A stretch of 64,000 bases of DNA, from the NCBI GenBank assembly GCA_965218775.1, contig CBDCLS010000006.1, positions 2,666,001 through 2,730,000 of the forward strand, in the 5' to 3' direction. The position numbers and the translations under genes were made by a program. The number at the start of each line of letters is the position of its first letter. Within the stretch, counting starts at the first letter, position 1. The notes under the pieces are model-generated. The model did no database searches. It was not told the origin of the DNA and saw only the letters and a list, made by a program, of their open reading frames with translations. The DNA is from CAUZIZ01 sp965218775 (lineage in GTDB: Bacteria; Acidobacteriota; UBA6911; RPQK01; JAJDTT01). Of this stretch, positions 26,513 through 35,500 are shown piece after piece.

Positions 26513-26695
26513 CTAGCCCGCATTATTCATAAATTTTCTGCTGCGGCAACGCCATCATCCGCCCTGACTGCGTTACGCTCGGTCGGCCTCCTCGACGTAC
26601 TGTACAAGTACGACTGCGGAGGCCTCGGTCGCAAGCCTTGTCAGGACGGCGCTGGCACTGCCTCGCTACGAAAACTTATGAATAATCCGGGCTAC
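26513..26695. mobile_element. IS1380-like MITE (non-autonomous element)
   Basis: The 175-bp interior (26517-26691) has termini CCCGCATTATTCATAA and TTATGAATAATCCGGG, flanked by CTAG and CTAC. These ends resemble the IS1380 element at 58704-60392 (CCCGGATTTCTCA), which is flanked by CTAA. Length, missing ORF and terminal similarity point to an IS1380-mobilised MITE. The flanking CTA on the right, read on the minus strand, is the stop codon of the next gene. Confidence 0.65.
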
Positions 26696-27693
26696 AAGGG
26701 GGGAGCTTCTTCGCGGACCCGGGACAGGTTGCATTCCACTGGTCGGAAGACGTGTAGTCCGTCCTCTGAACGGCCCACATACTCTTTCCCGCGAAGCAGC
26801 AGAGGCCAGCCATCCTGCTGGAGTTGACGACGAACGAGCAGCAGCGGGAAAGCGTCGCCGCTAACCGTGTATTCGAAATCCACCGTTTTGTCTTGCCTCA
26901 GGAAGACCAGGCCATGTCTCAGATGCTGGTAGCCGAGCCAGCCAAGCGTGATTCCGTGGTGGCTTTCGTTGCCGAAGCCAATTTGCCTCAATCGGTCCAG
27001 GACCTCATCCATCTCGCCGGAGAGAAGGGTGTCCGTAGTGGTGATCGACTGGGCCGACTGATCGCTCAGGCTGCCTGAGAAACTGACGTGGAGACTATTC
27101 TGTACCTCAACTGCAGCAAGACTGTCGCTCTGGTCGGGAAGGGCGTTGTCGTCATACTCGACCCCCGAAAGCAGAGACATCTTGAGATCGGCGGAGATCC
27201 GGAGAGGCCCAAAGGACGTCCGCAGCGGAGGTTGCTCCTCCGCCAGGGCATGATCGAGTGTCAGGTCCACGTAAAGGACGAGTTCCTTGCTCTTTCCGTT
27301 GAGGTACCACAGCAGGGCTCCGGGGCTTTTCGATTCGCCCTTCTCTCCTCGCCATCTGATGTAGCCGGTATCCGGTTCAAGCTTGGTTTCCTGGTTGGTG
27401 AAGAGGGGAAGCTTGGATTTCTTGAAGCCTGAATGCGACTTTATCTTTTCCAGCAAGCCGGCCGGGAAATCTTCGTCGAAGACCCATTGCTTTACCAGCA
27501 CCACAGAAACAAGCGGTCGCAGTTTCTGGACCTCGAACCGATAATACCTTCCTCGAGTGAGCGTGATGGATTTGGCTTCTTGCTCCTGGAGCCCAATGTT
27601 CTTAGTCCCTTTCACTTGACCGATTGCGTCGGCAGTTTGCAGCCACAGAACTACGAACCCGGATAGCACGAGGAGCCGAAACGATCGCCGCAT
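26692..27693 (-). CDS. Secreted protein of unknown function
   Basis: The 333-aa protein has a clear signal peptide (MRRSFRLLVLSGFVVLWLQT, cleavage near ADA-IGQ). The mature part is beta-rich, with KSITLTRGRYYRFEVQKL, YIRWRGEKGESKSPGALLWY and GKSKELVLYVDLTLDHAL. Residues 240-300 contain a short helical segment (LSGEMDEVLDRLRQIGFG). I do not recognise a family. The stop codon TAG is the junction with the MITE at 26513-26695, so the native C-terminus may have been preserved or shortened by that insertion. No cysteine or metal motif suggests catalysis. Confidence 0.7.
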   Translation of the reverse strand: MRRSFRLLVLSGFVVLWLQTADAIGQVKGTKNIGLQEQEAKSITLTRGRYYRFEVQKLRPLVSVVLVKQWVFDEDFPAGLLEKIKSHSGFKKSKLPLFTNQETKLEPDTGYIRWRGEKGESKSPGALLWYLNGKSKELVLYVDLTLDHALAEEQPPLRTSFGPLRISADLKMSLLSGVEYDDNALPDQSDSLAAVEVQNSLHVSFSGSLSDQSAQSITTTDTLLSGEMDEVLDRLRQIGFGNESHHGITLGWLGYQHLRHGLVFLRQDKTVDFEYTVSGDAFPLLLVRRQLQQDGWPLLLRGKEYVGRSEDGLHVFRPVECNLSRVREEAPPL

Positions 27694-27850
27694 TCTTACG
27701 TCCTCCGTCCCGCCTGATCTCTGTAAGCGTCAGGCGAGTGTCGATGACTTCTGTTGGAAACCAGGACTGCTCGCCAGTCCGAAACCACATTAGGGTTGAG
27801 GACCTGTAGGAACTATACCTTATCTCAGCCGCAGTGACGTTGGGTGGGGA

Positions 27851-28942
27851 TCACTCGTATCCCAATGCTTTCACCGGATCCAATTTGGCTGCCTTGATGG
27901 CGGGGTAGAGAGCGCCGAGGATCCCTCCTGCAAACGCAATCACGACCGCAATAAAGATCCAGACCGGAGGTATATTTACCGGAACCGTGGGAAAACGGAC
28001 TGTAATCAGCGTGATCAAGCCAACCGTCAAGATGAAGCCGGCAATGACACCCAAGAGGCACACGACCAGCGACTCCCTGACGATCAGTTGGACGATATAG
28101 CCCCTCGAAGCGCCCAGTGATTTCAAGATTCCGATCTCGCGCGTGCGCTCGACGATGGTGCTGTACATCGCCAGGAGAGTTACCAGAAAACTGATTGCTA
28201 CCGACATGAAGACAAGCGCTGCCTTGAACTCCTGAAAGGCAGGTGCACTGCTAGCGAGAAGCTCCTCCAGCTCTTTGGTTCGTGAGATCTTGTAGTTCTC
28301 GAATCGCTCATTAAGCTGGGCCTCTACTGCCTCGATACCAACGTCTTGCTTGGCACGGATGAAGAAGACGGTCGCCTTTCCAGGGGTTCCGTTCATTTCC
28401 TGCAGCGTGTCCAGAGGCACGAGAACCCTGCCAGCAGTTCCTGCTTGGAAGATTCCCGCAATCGAGAACTCGTGTCCCAGAAGGTCTATGGTTTGCCCCA
28501 CCTCCACCTCATTCGCCGTCGCATAAATGGTGTCGACGACAACCTCAAAAGGCTTCTCGAACATTTGTCCTTCAGAGAATCCCAGGCCTCCGCTGACCCT
28601 CAAGAAGCTATCCTTTGCTATCCCGAAGAGGGCTTGAAATCCTTTACTGACGAACTTGACCAGAACCGGGGTGGCGGCCTCGACGCCCTCCACCTTTTCG
28701 ATTACCTGCTGAATTTTCACAGGAAGGGCTCCGCTGTTCAGTCCCAGGAACAATGAGGCACCCGAGGGCTGCAGCATGAAGTCGCCCCCAATTCGACGAG
28801 TCCGTTCAGCTTGGTCGTTGAACTGCCCGAAAGAGAGCCCGACGCTGACCAGAATCAGCACCACTCCGAGTGAGACGGCGAGGATACTCACACAGGTCCG
28901 TGTGGGCCGTTGTCGGATGTTGGAAAGGATCAGGTTCCACAT
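27851..28942 (-). CDS. FtsX/MacB-type ABC transporter permease
   Basis: The 363-aa protein has one N-terminal helix (TCVSILAVSLGVVLILVSVG), a large periplasmic MacB-PCD-like domain (about 40-230) and three C-terminal helices with the FtsX signature EIGILKSLGASRGYIVQLI and the end AIKAAKLDPVKALGYE. It would work with an ATPase of the LolD/MacB type for export or lipoprotein handling. No ATP-binding gene is adjacent in this window, so the partner is encoded elsewhere or was lost from this locus. Confidence 0.9.
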   Translation of the reverse strand: MWNLILSNIRQRPTRTCVSILAVSLGVVLILVSVGLSFGQFNDQAERTRRIGGDFMLQPSGASLFLGLNSGALPVKIQQVIEKVEGVEAATPVLVKFVSKGFQALFGIAKDSFLRVSGGLGFSEGQMFEKPFEVVVDTIYATANEVEVGQTIDLLGHEFSIAGIFQAGTAGRVLVPLDTLQEMNGTPGKATVFFIRAKQDVGIEAVEAQLNERFENYKISRTKELEELLASSAPAFQEFKAALVFMSVAISFLVTLLAMYSTIVERTREIGILKSLGASRGYIVQLIVRESLVVCLLGVIAGFILTVGLITLITVRFPTVPVNIPPVWIFIAVVIAFAGGILGALYPAIKAAKLDPVKALGYE

Positions 28943-29012
28943 TCAAAAAAGTTTCCTGCGCCGCATATGTTATTCACCAAGCTGCATTCATTGCAATCGC
29001 GGCGTCTTGGAG

Positions 29013-29238
29013 AAAATTCCAAGATACAAGATACAAACAAATCTCAAATTCCAAGTACGAAACTCAAACAACTTCGGTACAGCCAGACCGACGAAAGCAA
29101 CACGCATCTTTCTGGCTGCACCTTTACCAACACAGTCAAGAGGTCTCCTGACTCTTAGAATGTGAAATTTTCTTGAGACTTGGAGCTTGTGATTTGGGAT
29201 TTGTTTGTATCTTGTATCCTGTATCTTGGGATTTGGAC
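29013..29238. repeat. Inverted-repeat element (ATACAAACAAAT family), copy 1
   Basis: The left arm (29013-29062, AATTCCAAGATACAAGATAC and onward) and right arm (29175-29238, GGGATTTGTTTGTATCTTGT and onward) are inverted copies. The same arms bound the element at 32362-32563. The right arm overlaps the end of the threonine aldolase gene and encodes its C-terminal tail. The 193-bp gap 28943-29135 consists mostly of this element. Confidence 0.7.
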
Positions 29239-30299
29239 GACGAAGCGTTGGAATGCTCTGGGGCTAGCTCCCGAAAATCCTCGAGCAGATCCTCTATGTC
29301 ACCGTCTCGTGTATCCCAACTGCAGACGAGTCGAGTGGTCTGGTTCGGCATTGCGGCCATGTGCCAGCCTCGTCCAGCGAGAGATCTGGCCAACGATGGC
29401 TCGATTCCAAGGAAAACGCTGTTGGCCTCAGAGGGGAACCGTAGCGAGACTCCTTCCAGATCCTGCAGACCGGCCGCCAGGCGGGCTGCGCAGGCATTGG
29501 CGTGACGGGCATTGCGAAGCCAGGCTCCCGATTTCAAGAAACCTACCCAGGGAGCCGCTAGAAAACGCATTTTGGAGGCGACCTGGCCTGCCTGCTTCCA
29601 GCGATAATTAAAGCTTTCTGCCAGTTCTTTGTTGAAGAACACTACGGCCTCGCCCATCGCCAATCCATTCTTGGTGCCCCCAAATGAAAGAACATCGATG
29701 CCAACGCGCCAGGTCATGTCGGCGGCGGAGCAACCGAGACCCACCATCGCGTTGGCGAAGCGAGCTCCGTCCATGTGCACGTGCAGGCCCAGACCGTGGG
29801 AGAGCTCTACCAAACGCGTGAGATGCTCCAGGCTGTACACGGTTCCCATCTCGGTCGCCTGAGTGACACTGACGGCTCCCACCCTCGGATATTGGAAGTC
29901 ACCTCTGCGGGCCAGAGCGACCCTCTCGACACCGGCCGGATGGAGTTGCCCATTGTCGCCAGCGATTGGGATCACTTTCGCACCCCCGCTGAAAAACTCG
30001 GGGCCTCCGCACTCACCCAGATCCAGGTGGGCACTGTCATGGCAAATGATGGCTTCGTGGTTCTTGCAGAGTTGGGCCACCGCCAGGCAATTTGCGGCCG
30101 AGCCGGTAAAGGTCAGAAAGGATTCGCAGTCGGTCTCGAAGATTTCGCGAATCTGTTCTTGCGCTTCGGCAGTGTAAGGATCGAATCCGTATGCGGGACT
30201 GTGTCCCTGGTTGGCCAGGGTCATCGCTTCCCAGGCCTCGGGACAGATCCCCGAGTTGTTGTCACTGGCGAAGTTTCGATCTTTCTTCCGTTGTTGCAT
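29136..30299 (-). CDS. Threonine aldolase-like PLP enzyme with repeat-derived tail
   Basis: The protein of about 387 aa opens RKKDRNFASDNNSGICPEAW, typical of low-specificity L-threonine aldolases/beta-eliminating lyases, which cleave threonine to glycine and acetaldehyde using PLP. Other motifs are TFTGSAANCLA, HVHMDGARFANA and the PLP lysine in SFGGTKNGLAMGEA (about residue 210). The enzyme core ends near ELAPEH. The last 35 or so residues (SQDTGYKIQTNPKSQAPS and onward) are encoded by the right arm of the dispersed repeat at 29175-29238 and are not family sequence. An ATG at 30314 is an alternative start; neither has a good Shine-Dalgarno. Confidence 0.88.
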   Translation of the reverse strand: MQQRKKDRNFASDNNSGICPEAWEAMTLANQGHSPAYGFDPYTAEAQEQIREIFETDCESFLTFTGSAANCLAVAQLCKNHEAIICHDSAHLDLGECGGPEFFSGGAKVIPIAGDNGQLHPAGVERVALARRGDFQYPRVGAVSVTQATEMGTVYSLEHLTRLVELSHGLGLHVHMDGARFANAMVGLGCSAADMTWRVGIDVLSFGGTKNGLAMGEAVVFFNKELAESFNYRWKQAGQVASKMRFLAAPWVGFLKSGAWLRNARHANACAARLAAGLQDLEGVSLRFPSEANSVFLGIEPSLARSLAGRGWHMAAMPNQTTRLVCSWDTRDGDIEDLLEDFRELAPEHSNASSSKSQDTGYKIQTNPKSQAPSLKKISHSKSQETS

Positions 30300-30505
30300 T
30301 GACCCAGGTAGCATCGGGGGCTGGTAGCAGGCCTTCCCCGACGCCCGTCATTGGTAGCGCAAGAAGCCACAAATATTAACATAACAGCGACACTGCCAGC
30401 TGCGCCTTCGTCTTTATTGCTGTAAGATGCTTCCGATCCCCATAGTAGCGTTCCGAGGGCGAAAGATGACCATACCCAATCTGCCAAGCGAGCAGGTCCG
30501 GAAGC

Positions 30506-30670
30506 TAGTACTCGGTCAACCTGGAGATTGTGGGTTATGGACGAGTCATGGTGGTCGAGGTCAAGGCGCGCGGCCGCAGGCATAGCTTGGTCTACGTCGA
30601 GGACGCGCAACGCAGAGATCGGCCGCCAGGGCCGTTCAGAACCTACAATTTCTAGGTTGACAGGGTACTA
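30506..30670. mobile_element. MITE copy C (TA-flanked inside CTAG)
   Basis: Termini GTACTCGGTCAACC and TTGACAGGGTAC are flanked by TA in CTAG on both sides. The core matches copy D in the same orientation and copy A in reverse. It ends 6 bp before the ATG of the DUF1080 gene, so that gene's upstream region is entirely element sequence. The preceding 200 bp (30300-30505) show no gene. Confidence 0.85.
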
Positions 30671-30676
30671 GATTCA

Positions 30677-31438
30677 ATGGGAAAACAACCTTCATCCTCG
30701 AAGACAGTGTGCTCTCGCTGGGGCAGACCGGCTATGGTTCTGGCGGCGCTCTTCCTGCTAGGTAGTGGCCATGTTTCTGGTCAGAGCTGGATGCCGCTCT
30801 GGGACGGGCAGAGCCTCGAGGGATGGCAGTCGGTTGGAGATGGCCTCTGGAGCATCACTCCGGAAGGCTATCTGATGGGGCAGCGAGATCCACGAAAGCC
30901 TCCTTCGATTCCCTGGTCGAACAGTCTGAAAGCAAAGTCGAACCGCTGGTTTGGAACGGAATATAAGGTGATTGTGAGCCAGGCCTGGCTCTATACGGAG
31001 AAGGAATTCGAAGAATACGACTTGCATCTGGAGTGGTGGCTTCCGGTCGAACAGAACAGTGGAATCTCCATCCACGATCAAAGCCGAGCGCGTTACACCT
31101 CGGGCAGCCTCTCGGATCCCACCAAGACTCCTTCGCAGGTGGCCTACGAAATTCAAGTTCTGGGACAAGATGCGGGCGAGAATCCGGCGGGAAGCATCTA
31201 CATGTTGGCCAGGGCGCCGACCGGAGTCATGAAGCCCGACGAATGGAACGCCTACGATATCCAGGTCAGGAGGGACGAGATCCTTGTCTTCTTGAACGGT
31301 CAAGAGGTCGCACGTAACGCTCCCTTGGACGGTCGTCCCAGCAAGGGACCGATAGGCCTACAGCTTCATGATCCCGAGACGATCATCATGTTTCGCAATC
31401 TCAAGATCCGAGAGGTCACACCTCAACAGGCACCCTAG
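30677..31438 (+). CDS. Secreted DUF1080 (3-keto-disaccharide hydrolase-like) protein
   Basis: The 253-aa protein has a signal peptide (AMVLAALFLLGSGHVSG). The DUF1080 LamG-like fold follows: WMPLWDGQSLEGWQSVGDG, LYTEKEFEEYDLHLEWWLP, NSGISIHDQSR, YEIQVLGQD, GVMKPDEWNAYDIQVRRD and GPIGLQLHDPETIIMFRNLKI. The family includes 3-keto-disaccharide hydrolases and many uncharacterised sugar-active proteins. It is bracketed by directly oriented MITE copies C and D, and its TAG stop lies on the left terminus of copy D. The only Shine-Dalgarno-like sequence (CAGGG) is inside copy C. Confidence 0.88.
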   Translation: MGKQPSSSKTVCSRWGRPAMVLAALFLLGSGHVSGQSWMPLWDGQSLEGWQSVGDGLWSITPEGYLMGQRDPRKPPSIPWSNSLKAKSNRWFGTEYKVIVSQAWLYTEKEFEEYDLHLEWWLPVEQNSGISIHDQSRARYTSGSLSDPTKTPSQVAYEIQVLGQDAGENPAGSIYMLARAPTGVMKPDEWNAYDIQVRRDEILVFLNGQEVARNAPLDGRPSKGPIGLQLHDPETIIMFRNLKIREVTPQQAP

Positions 31439-31599
31439 TACCCTGTCAATTTAGAGATTGTGGGTTATGGACGAGCAATGGTGGTCGAGGTCAAGGCGCG
31501 CGGCCATAGGCATAGCTGGGCTATGTCGCGGACGCGCAACGCAGAGATCGGCCGCCAGGGCCGTTCAGAACCTACGATTTCTAAGTTGACAGGGTACTA
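31436..31599. mobile_element. MITE copy D (TA-flanked inside CTAG)
   Basis: Termini GTACCCTGTCAA and TTGACAGGGTAC are perfect 12-bp inverted repeats, extending imperfectly further inward, flanked by TA in CTAG. It is in the same orientation as copy C, about 930 bp apart. It separates the DUF1080 stop (overlapping its first bases) from the methyltransferase start 4 bp downstream. Confidence 0.88.
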
Positions 31600-31602
31600 G
31601 GG

Positions 31603-32361
31603 GTGGACGAAAGCAAGAGTCTGCTAGCGCACATCCTTTCCGAACGACCCCAGTTTCACCGGGGTGATCCCGAACTCCCTCCCGGAGCTTCGCTGGGGCG
31701 GAGTGAGACGATCCTTGCCCTCTCTTTCCTGGAGCAGGTTCAGCGCGGGGAGCAGGCGTGTCTGGCACCCCGAAATGAGGTGTTGATGCACCTTTTCGAC
31801 CTGCTTTCGCCACATGCCTGCACCCTGGAGACTGGTGCTGGACTGTCCACACTGGTATTTGCGCTCGGAGGCACCAGACATACGTGTATCACCCCGGCCG
31901 AGTCAGAAGTGAAGGCGATTCGTTCCTACGCCGAGAGCCAATCGATCGACCTGAGTCGCACCCGCTTTCTCGTGAATTCTTCGGACCGCTGTCTGCCCAA
32001 GGAGCAACTGCCGCCGCTTGATCTGGTTTTGATCGACGGCAAGCATGCTTTTCCCTGGCCCACGATCGATTGGTTCTACTCCTCGGAGGCGCTGAAGCCT
32101 GGCGGCATCATCGTAATGGACGATGCCAACATTCCTTCCGTGGGCTACCTCTGTCAGTTCATGCGAGAAGACCCGCGTTGGACCCTTCTCAGGCAATTTG
32201 ACGAAACCACTTTCTTCTTTCAGAAGAGATCTGATGATCTGAGAGGAGTGGCCTGGCACATGCAACCCTGGGTGACCCGCAGGTACCGCCCGAGAACTGT
32301 GTTGAAAAGGCTTGTCTGGCGGCTCAGATGGCTGCAGCGGTACTTTGGTCAGTCTGATTAG
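31603..32361 (+). CDS. Class I SAM-dependent methyltransferase-like protein
   Basis: The 252-aa protein has a Rossmann methyltransferase pattern: TLETGAGLSTLVFALGG (motif I), PPLDLVLIDGKHAFPWP (acidic motif with IDG.H) and LKPGGIIVMDDAN. This matches the Methyltransf_24 type. The GTG at 31603 is the first possible start after MITE copy D; an in-frame TAA lies in the element. The N-terminal 60 residues are plausible but the native start could have been cut off by the insertion. The C-terminal 30 residues are strongly basic (RRYRPRTVLKRLVWRLRW). Substrate unknown. Confidence 0.75.
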   Translation: MDESKSLLAHILSERPQFHRGDPELPPGASLGRSETILALSFLEQVQRGEQACLAPRNEVLMHLFDLLSPHACTLETGAGLSTLVFALGGTRHTCITPAESEVKAIRSYAESQSIDLSRTRFLVNSSDRCLPKEQLPPLDLVLIDGKHAFPWPTIDWFYSSEALKPGGIIVMDDANIPSVGYLCQFMREDPRWTLLRQFDETTFFFQKRSDDLRGVAWHMQPWVTRRYRPRTVLKRLVWRLRWLQRYFGQSD

Positions 32362-32563
32362 AGGAAATTCCAAGGGACACGATACAAACAGAATCCAAGT
32401 CACAAGCACCAAATCCCAAACAATTTAGAGTTACTCTGGATTCAGTGCTGCTCCCCGGTCTTTTCCTATCCGTGCCATCGTCAGCATCCCCAGGGAGACA
32501 GAACGTTTTGTGCCTGGAATTTGGGATTTGTTTGTATCTTGTACCTTGTATCTTGGAGTTTCC
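32362..32563. repeat. Inverted-repeat element (ATACAAACAAAT family), copy 2
   Basis: The arms are 32362-32416 (GGAAATTCCAAGGGACACGA and onward) and 32517-32563 (GGGATTTGTTTGTATCTTGT and onward). They are inverted relative to each other and match copy 1 at 29013-29238. The centre is unrelated to copy 1. It fills the convergent intergenic space between the methyltransferase and the acyltransferase fusion. Confidence 0.7.
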
Positions 32564-32571
32564 TCAAATCG

Positions 32572-35500
32572 TCAACCATCAGTACCAAAGGCTTCCTCTG
32601 CCAGTCGCTTGATCTCTCGAAGGTTCAGCTTTCCCGTCCCCAGCAGGGGAAGCTCCTCCACCTTCCGAAAACGATCCTTTCTGGGCACGAAGATGTTGGG
32701 CAGTCCCATGGTCCCCAGCTTCTTGAGCAGCTCTGGTATCTCCTCTTCCTTGAAGGTGTGGATGACGGCAAGGCTCTCGCCTTTGCGCGGATCTGCCACC
32801 GCGGTTACGGCAAAGATGCCTTGAGGGACTTCAGCGGCTTCGTGGAGCGCCTCCTCGACGCGACCATGCGGCACCATTTCGCCACCGATCTTGGAGAAGC
32901 GCGAAAGGCGATCGGTGATCTTCAAGAATCCGTCTTCGCTGATGAGCGCCACATCGCCAGTGACGTACCAGCCGTCGCGTAAGGCTTTCTGGGTGAGATC
33001 TCCGCGGCCTAGATATCCAGCCATGATGTTGGGCCCCTTCACCAGGAGCATACCCGGGGTCTCGACGGGCCTGGGTTCGAAGCTGTCAGGATCGACGATC
33101 CGGGTGGCGACGCCGGGCAGGGGAGGGCCGACGAAACCGCGCCGGGAGCCCGACTGAAAATAACCGGCGGCTCGGAAGTCGGGCACACTGACGGCGATGA
33201 CGGGCGAGCACTCGGTGCAGCCGTAGCCCTCCAGTGGGCGGATTCCGAAGCGGTCTTCAAAGGCCAGGGCCAGGTCTGTCGAAAGCTTTTCGGCACCGGT
33301 CAGGACCAAGCGGAGCGAGCCAAACTGTTCCGGCGTGCAGCGGCGCATATAGAGTTGAAGGAAGGTCGGGGTTGCCAGCAGAATGGTGGCTTTGTACCTG
33401 CTGACAAGCTCTCCCACCACGGGTGCATCCAGGGGATTTGGATGCATGGGCATGGCGAGGCCCTTCTGAGCTGCGAACCAGAAAGACATATAACCAAAGG
33501 AGTGAAACAAAGGCAGAATACCCAGGACGCGATCGTGAGAGTCGGCTCCCAGAACCTGGGTAATCGCCTCCACATTTGAAGCGACGTTGTAGTGAGTGAG
33601 CATCACGCCTTTCGGTTCTCCGGTGCTCCCGCTGCTGAAGATGATCGTGGCCAGGTCGTCGGCTTCAATCGGCCGCTCGGCCCCACAAAAGTGCTCCAGG
33701 CCTCTGATGGTGAGAAACAGCGAGGCTACTGTACTCTTGATTCGGGCGGCAGTGCCGATCCGAGCAGCAACGTCCTCGAGCCAGAGGAACTGGACGCCGT
33801 CCGGCAGATCCAGCCCCGCCTTTTCCACGAACATTCGGCTGCTGATGATGGTGGAGAGCTCAGCCTGACGGATCATCGAGGCCATTCCCGCGCGGCCAGC
33901 TGTGTAGTTCAGATTCACGCTCACACCACCCGAAAGAGAAGCGGCAAGATTGACCAGGGAACCAGCGACGCTAGGAGGTAGGAGGATCCCCAAGTAGGTC
34001 TGACCCTTCCAGACACTCTTGAGCTCCCGCGCTAGCGCGACTGCCCCGATGAGTGCCTTGAGCCGAGACACATTCGGTCTAAGAGCGTCGGCGAAGGCCA
34101 GGGAGAAGGGCCAGCGTCGGACCTGATGTATGAAGGCGTGCTGTAAGGGTTTGGCGCTCTTCCGTCGAGCGGCCCAGGCGGAGCTGGCCAATTCCTGGAC
34201 CTGCTGACGAATCTCGGCAACCGGAGTTTCGGAAGAAATCGGGGCTCCGAACGCCACCGTCACCGGGTAGGGAATCTGCTTCGGAATCTTGAAGAGAAAG
34301 CGCCCTCCGGAGCGACTGAAGATGCTCCCCCAGAGGCGATCCAGGTAGACGGGAACGATGGGGGACTGTCGGTTTCTTGCGATACGTTCGAAACCCCGGC
34401 GAAAGGGAAGCAGGGAGCCGATGCGGGTGATCTGACCCTCAGGAAAAATGCAGACCACGTCCCCCTCGTCCAGGTATTGTCCGGCTTCCCGAAGCGCTTT
34501 CAGGAGTACTCTGGGACCGGCTGAGGAGGAGATCGGAATGTTCCCCATGGATTTCATGAAGGGCCGGAAGAGCCAATAATCGAAGTAGCTCTGGTCCACG
34601 ATGAAGCGAACCGGGCGATCCAGGCTTGCGATCAACATGAGAGCATCGACGAAGGAAACGTGGTTGGGTGTGAGGAGTACGCCTCCTTCTTTGGGTACGT
34701 GATCCCGATCCAAGACGGTGAGTCGATAGAAGGTATGGGTCAAGAGGATCAGTCCCAGTCTCAGCAGCGCGTCCGGGAGCAGTGAGAGGGCCCAAATCGT
34801 GCCCAGCAGAATGGCCAAGGAAGCGACTGACAGGATGAGTTGGGGTGAAAGGGAGAGTTGGGCCAGGAGCGTAGCGCTCAGGGATCCGACCAGGATACCC
34901 CCGAAGACAAAGACGTTGGCTAGTGCGATGATGCCGCCGCGGCGGCTGGCTGGAGCTTGCCACTGCACCAGAGCGTTGATGGGCACTACGATGAAACCGC
35001 TGGCGATGCCAAGGAGCGACGTCGATATGAGCAGTCCGGCGAAACCGGGCGACAATAGGGCGAGCGACGCACTGACGAGGGCCATCAGGATAGCACCCAG
35101 CGGAATCAGCCCATATTCGACCTTTTCTCCAGATAGCTTCGCCGCCACCAGGCTTCCCAGGCCGACTCCCAGGCCGAAAGCAGCCAACGGCAGTCCTGAT
35201 GCAGTATCCGACAGCCCGAGGACCGTTCTCCCATACACCAGGATGTCCTGACCCAACAGGCTGACAATGGTCCAGTAGGTAACCGATCCGGCCACGGCCA
35301 GACCCAGAATCCGCTGGCCGCGGATGGTCCGCCAGGAGCTGCGAAGGGTCTCAACCAGGTTTCCCTCAGAGCGGGCCCGGGGCACGGCTGGGATGCGATG
35401 CGCGTAAAAAAGGCCCACCGCCGCGGTAAGCGTCAAGATGAGGCCTGGAAGCCAGATTTTCTCCCCGGCAGAGTCCAGCAGCAATCCACCTCCCGCCGTT

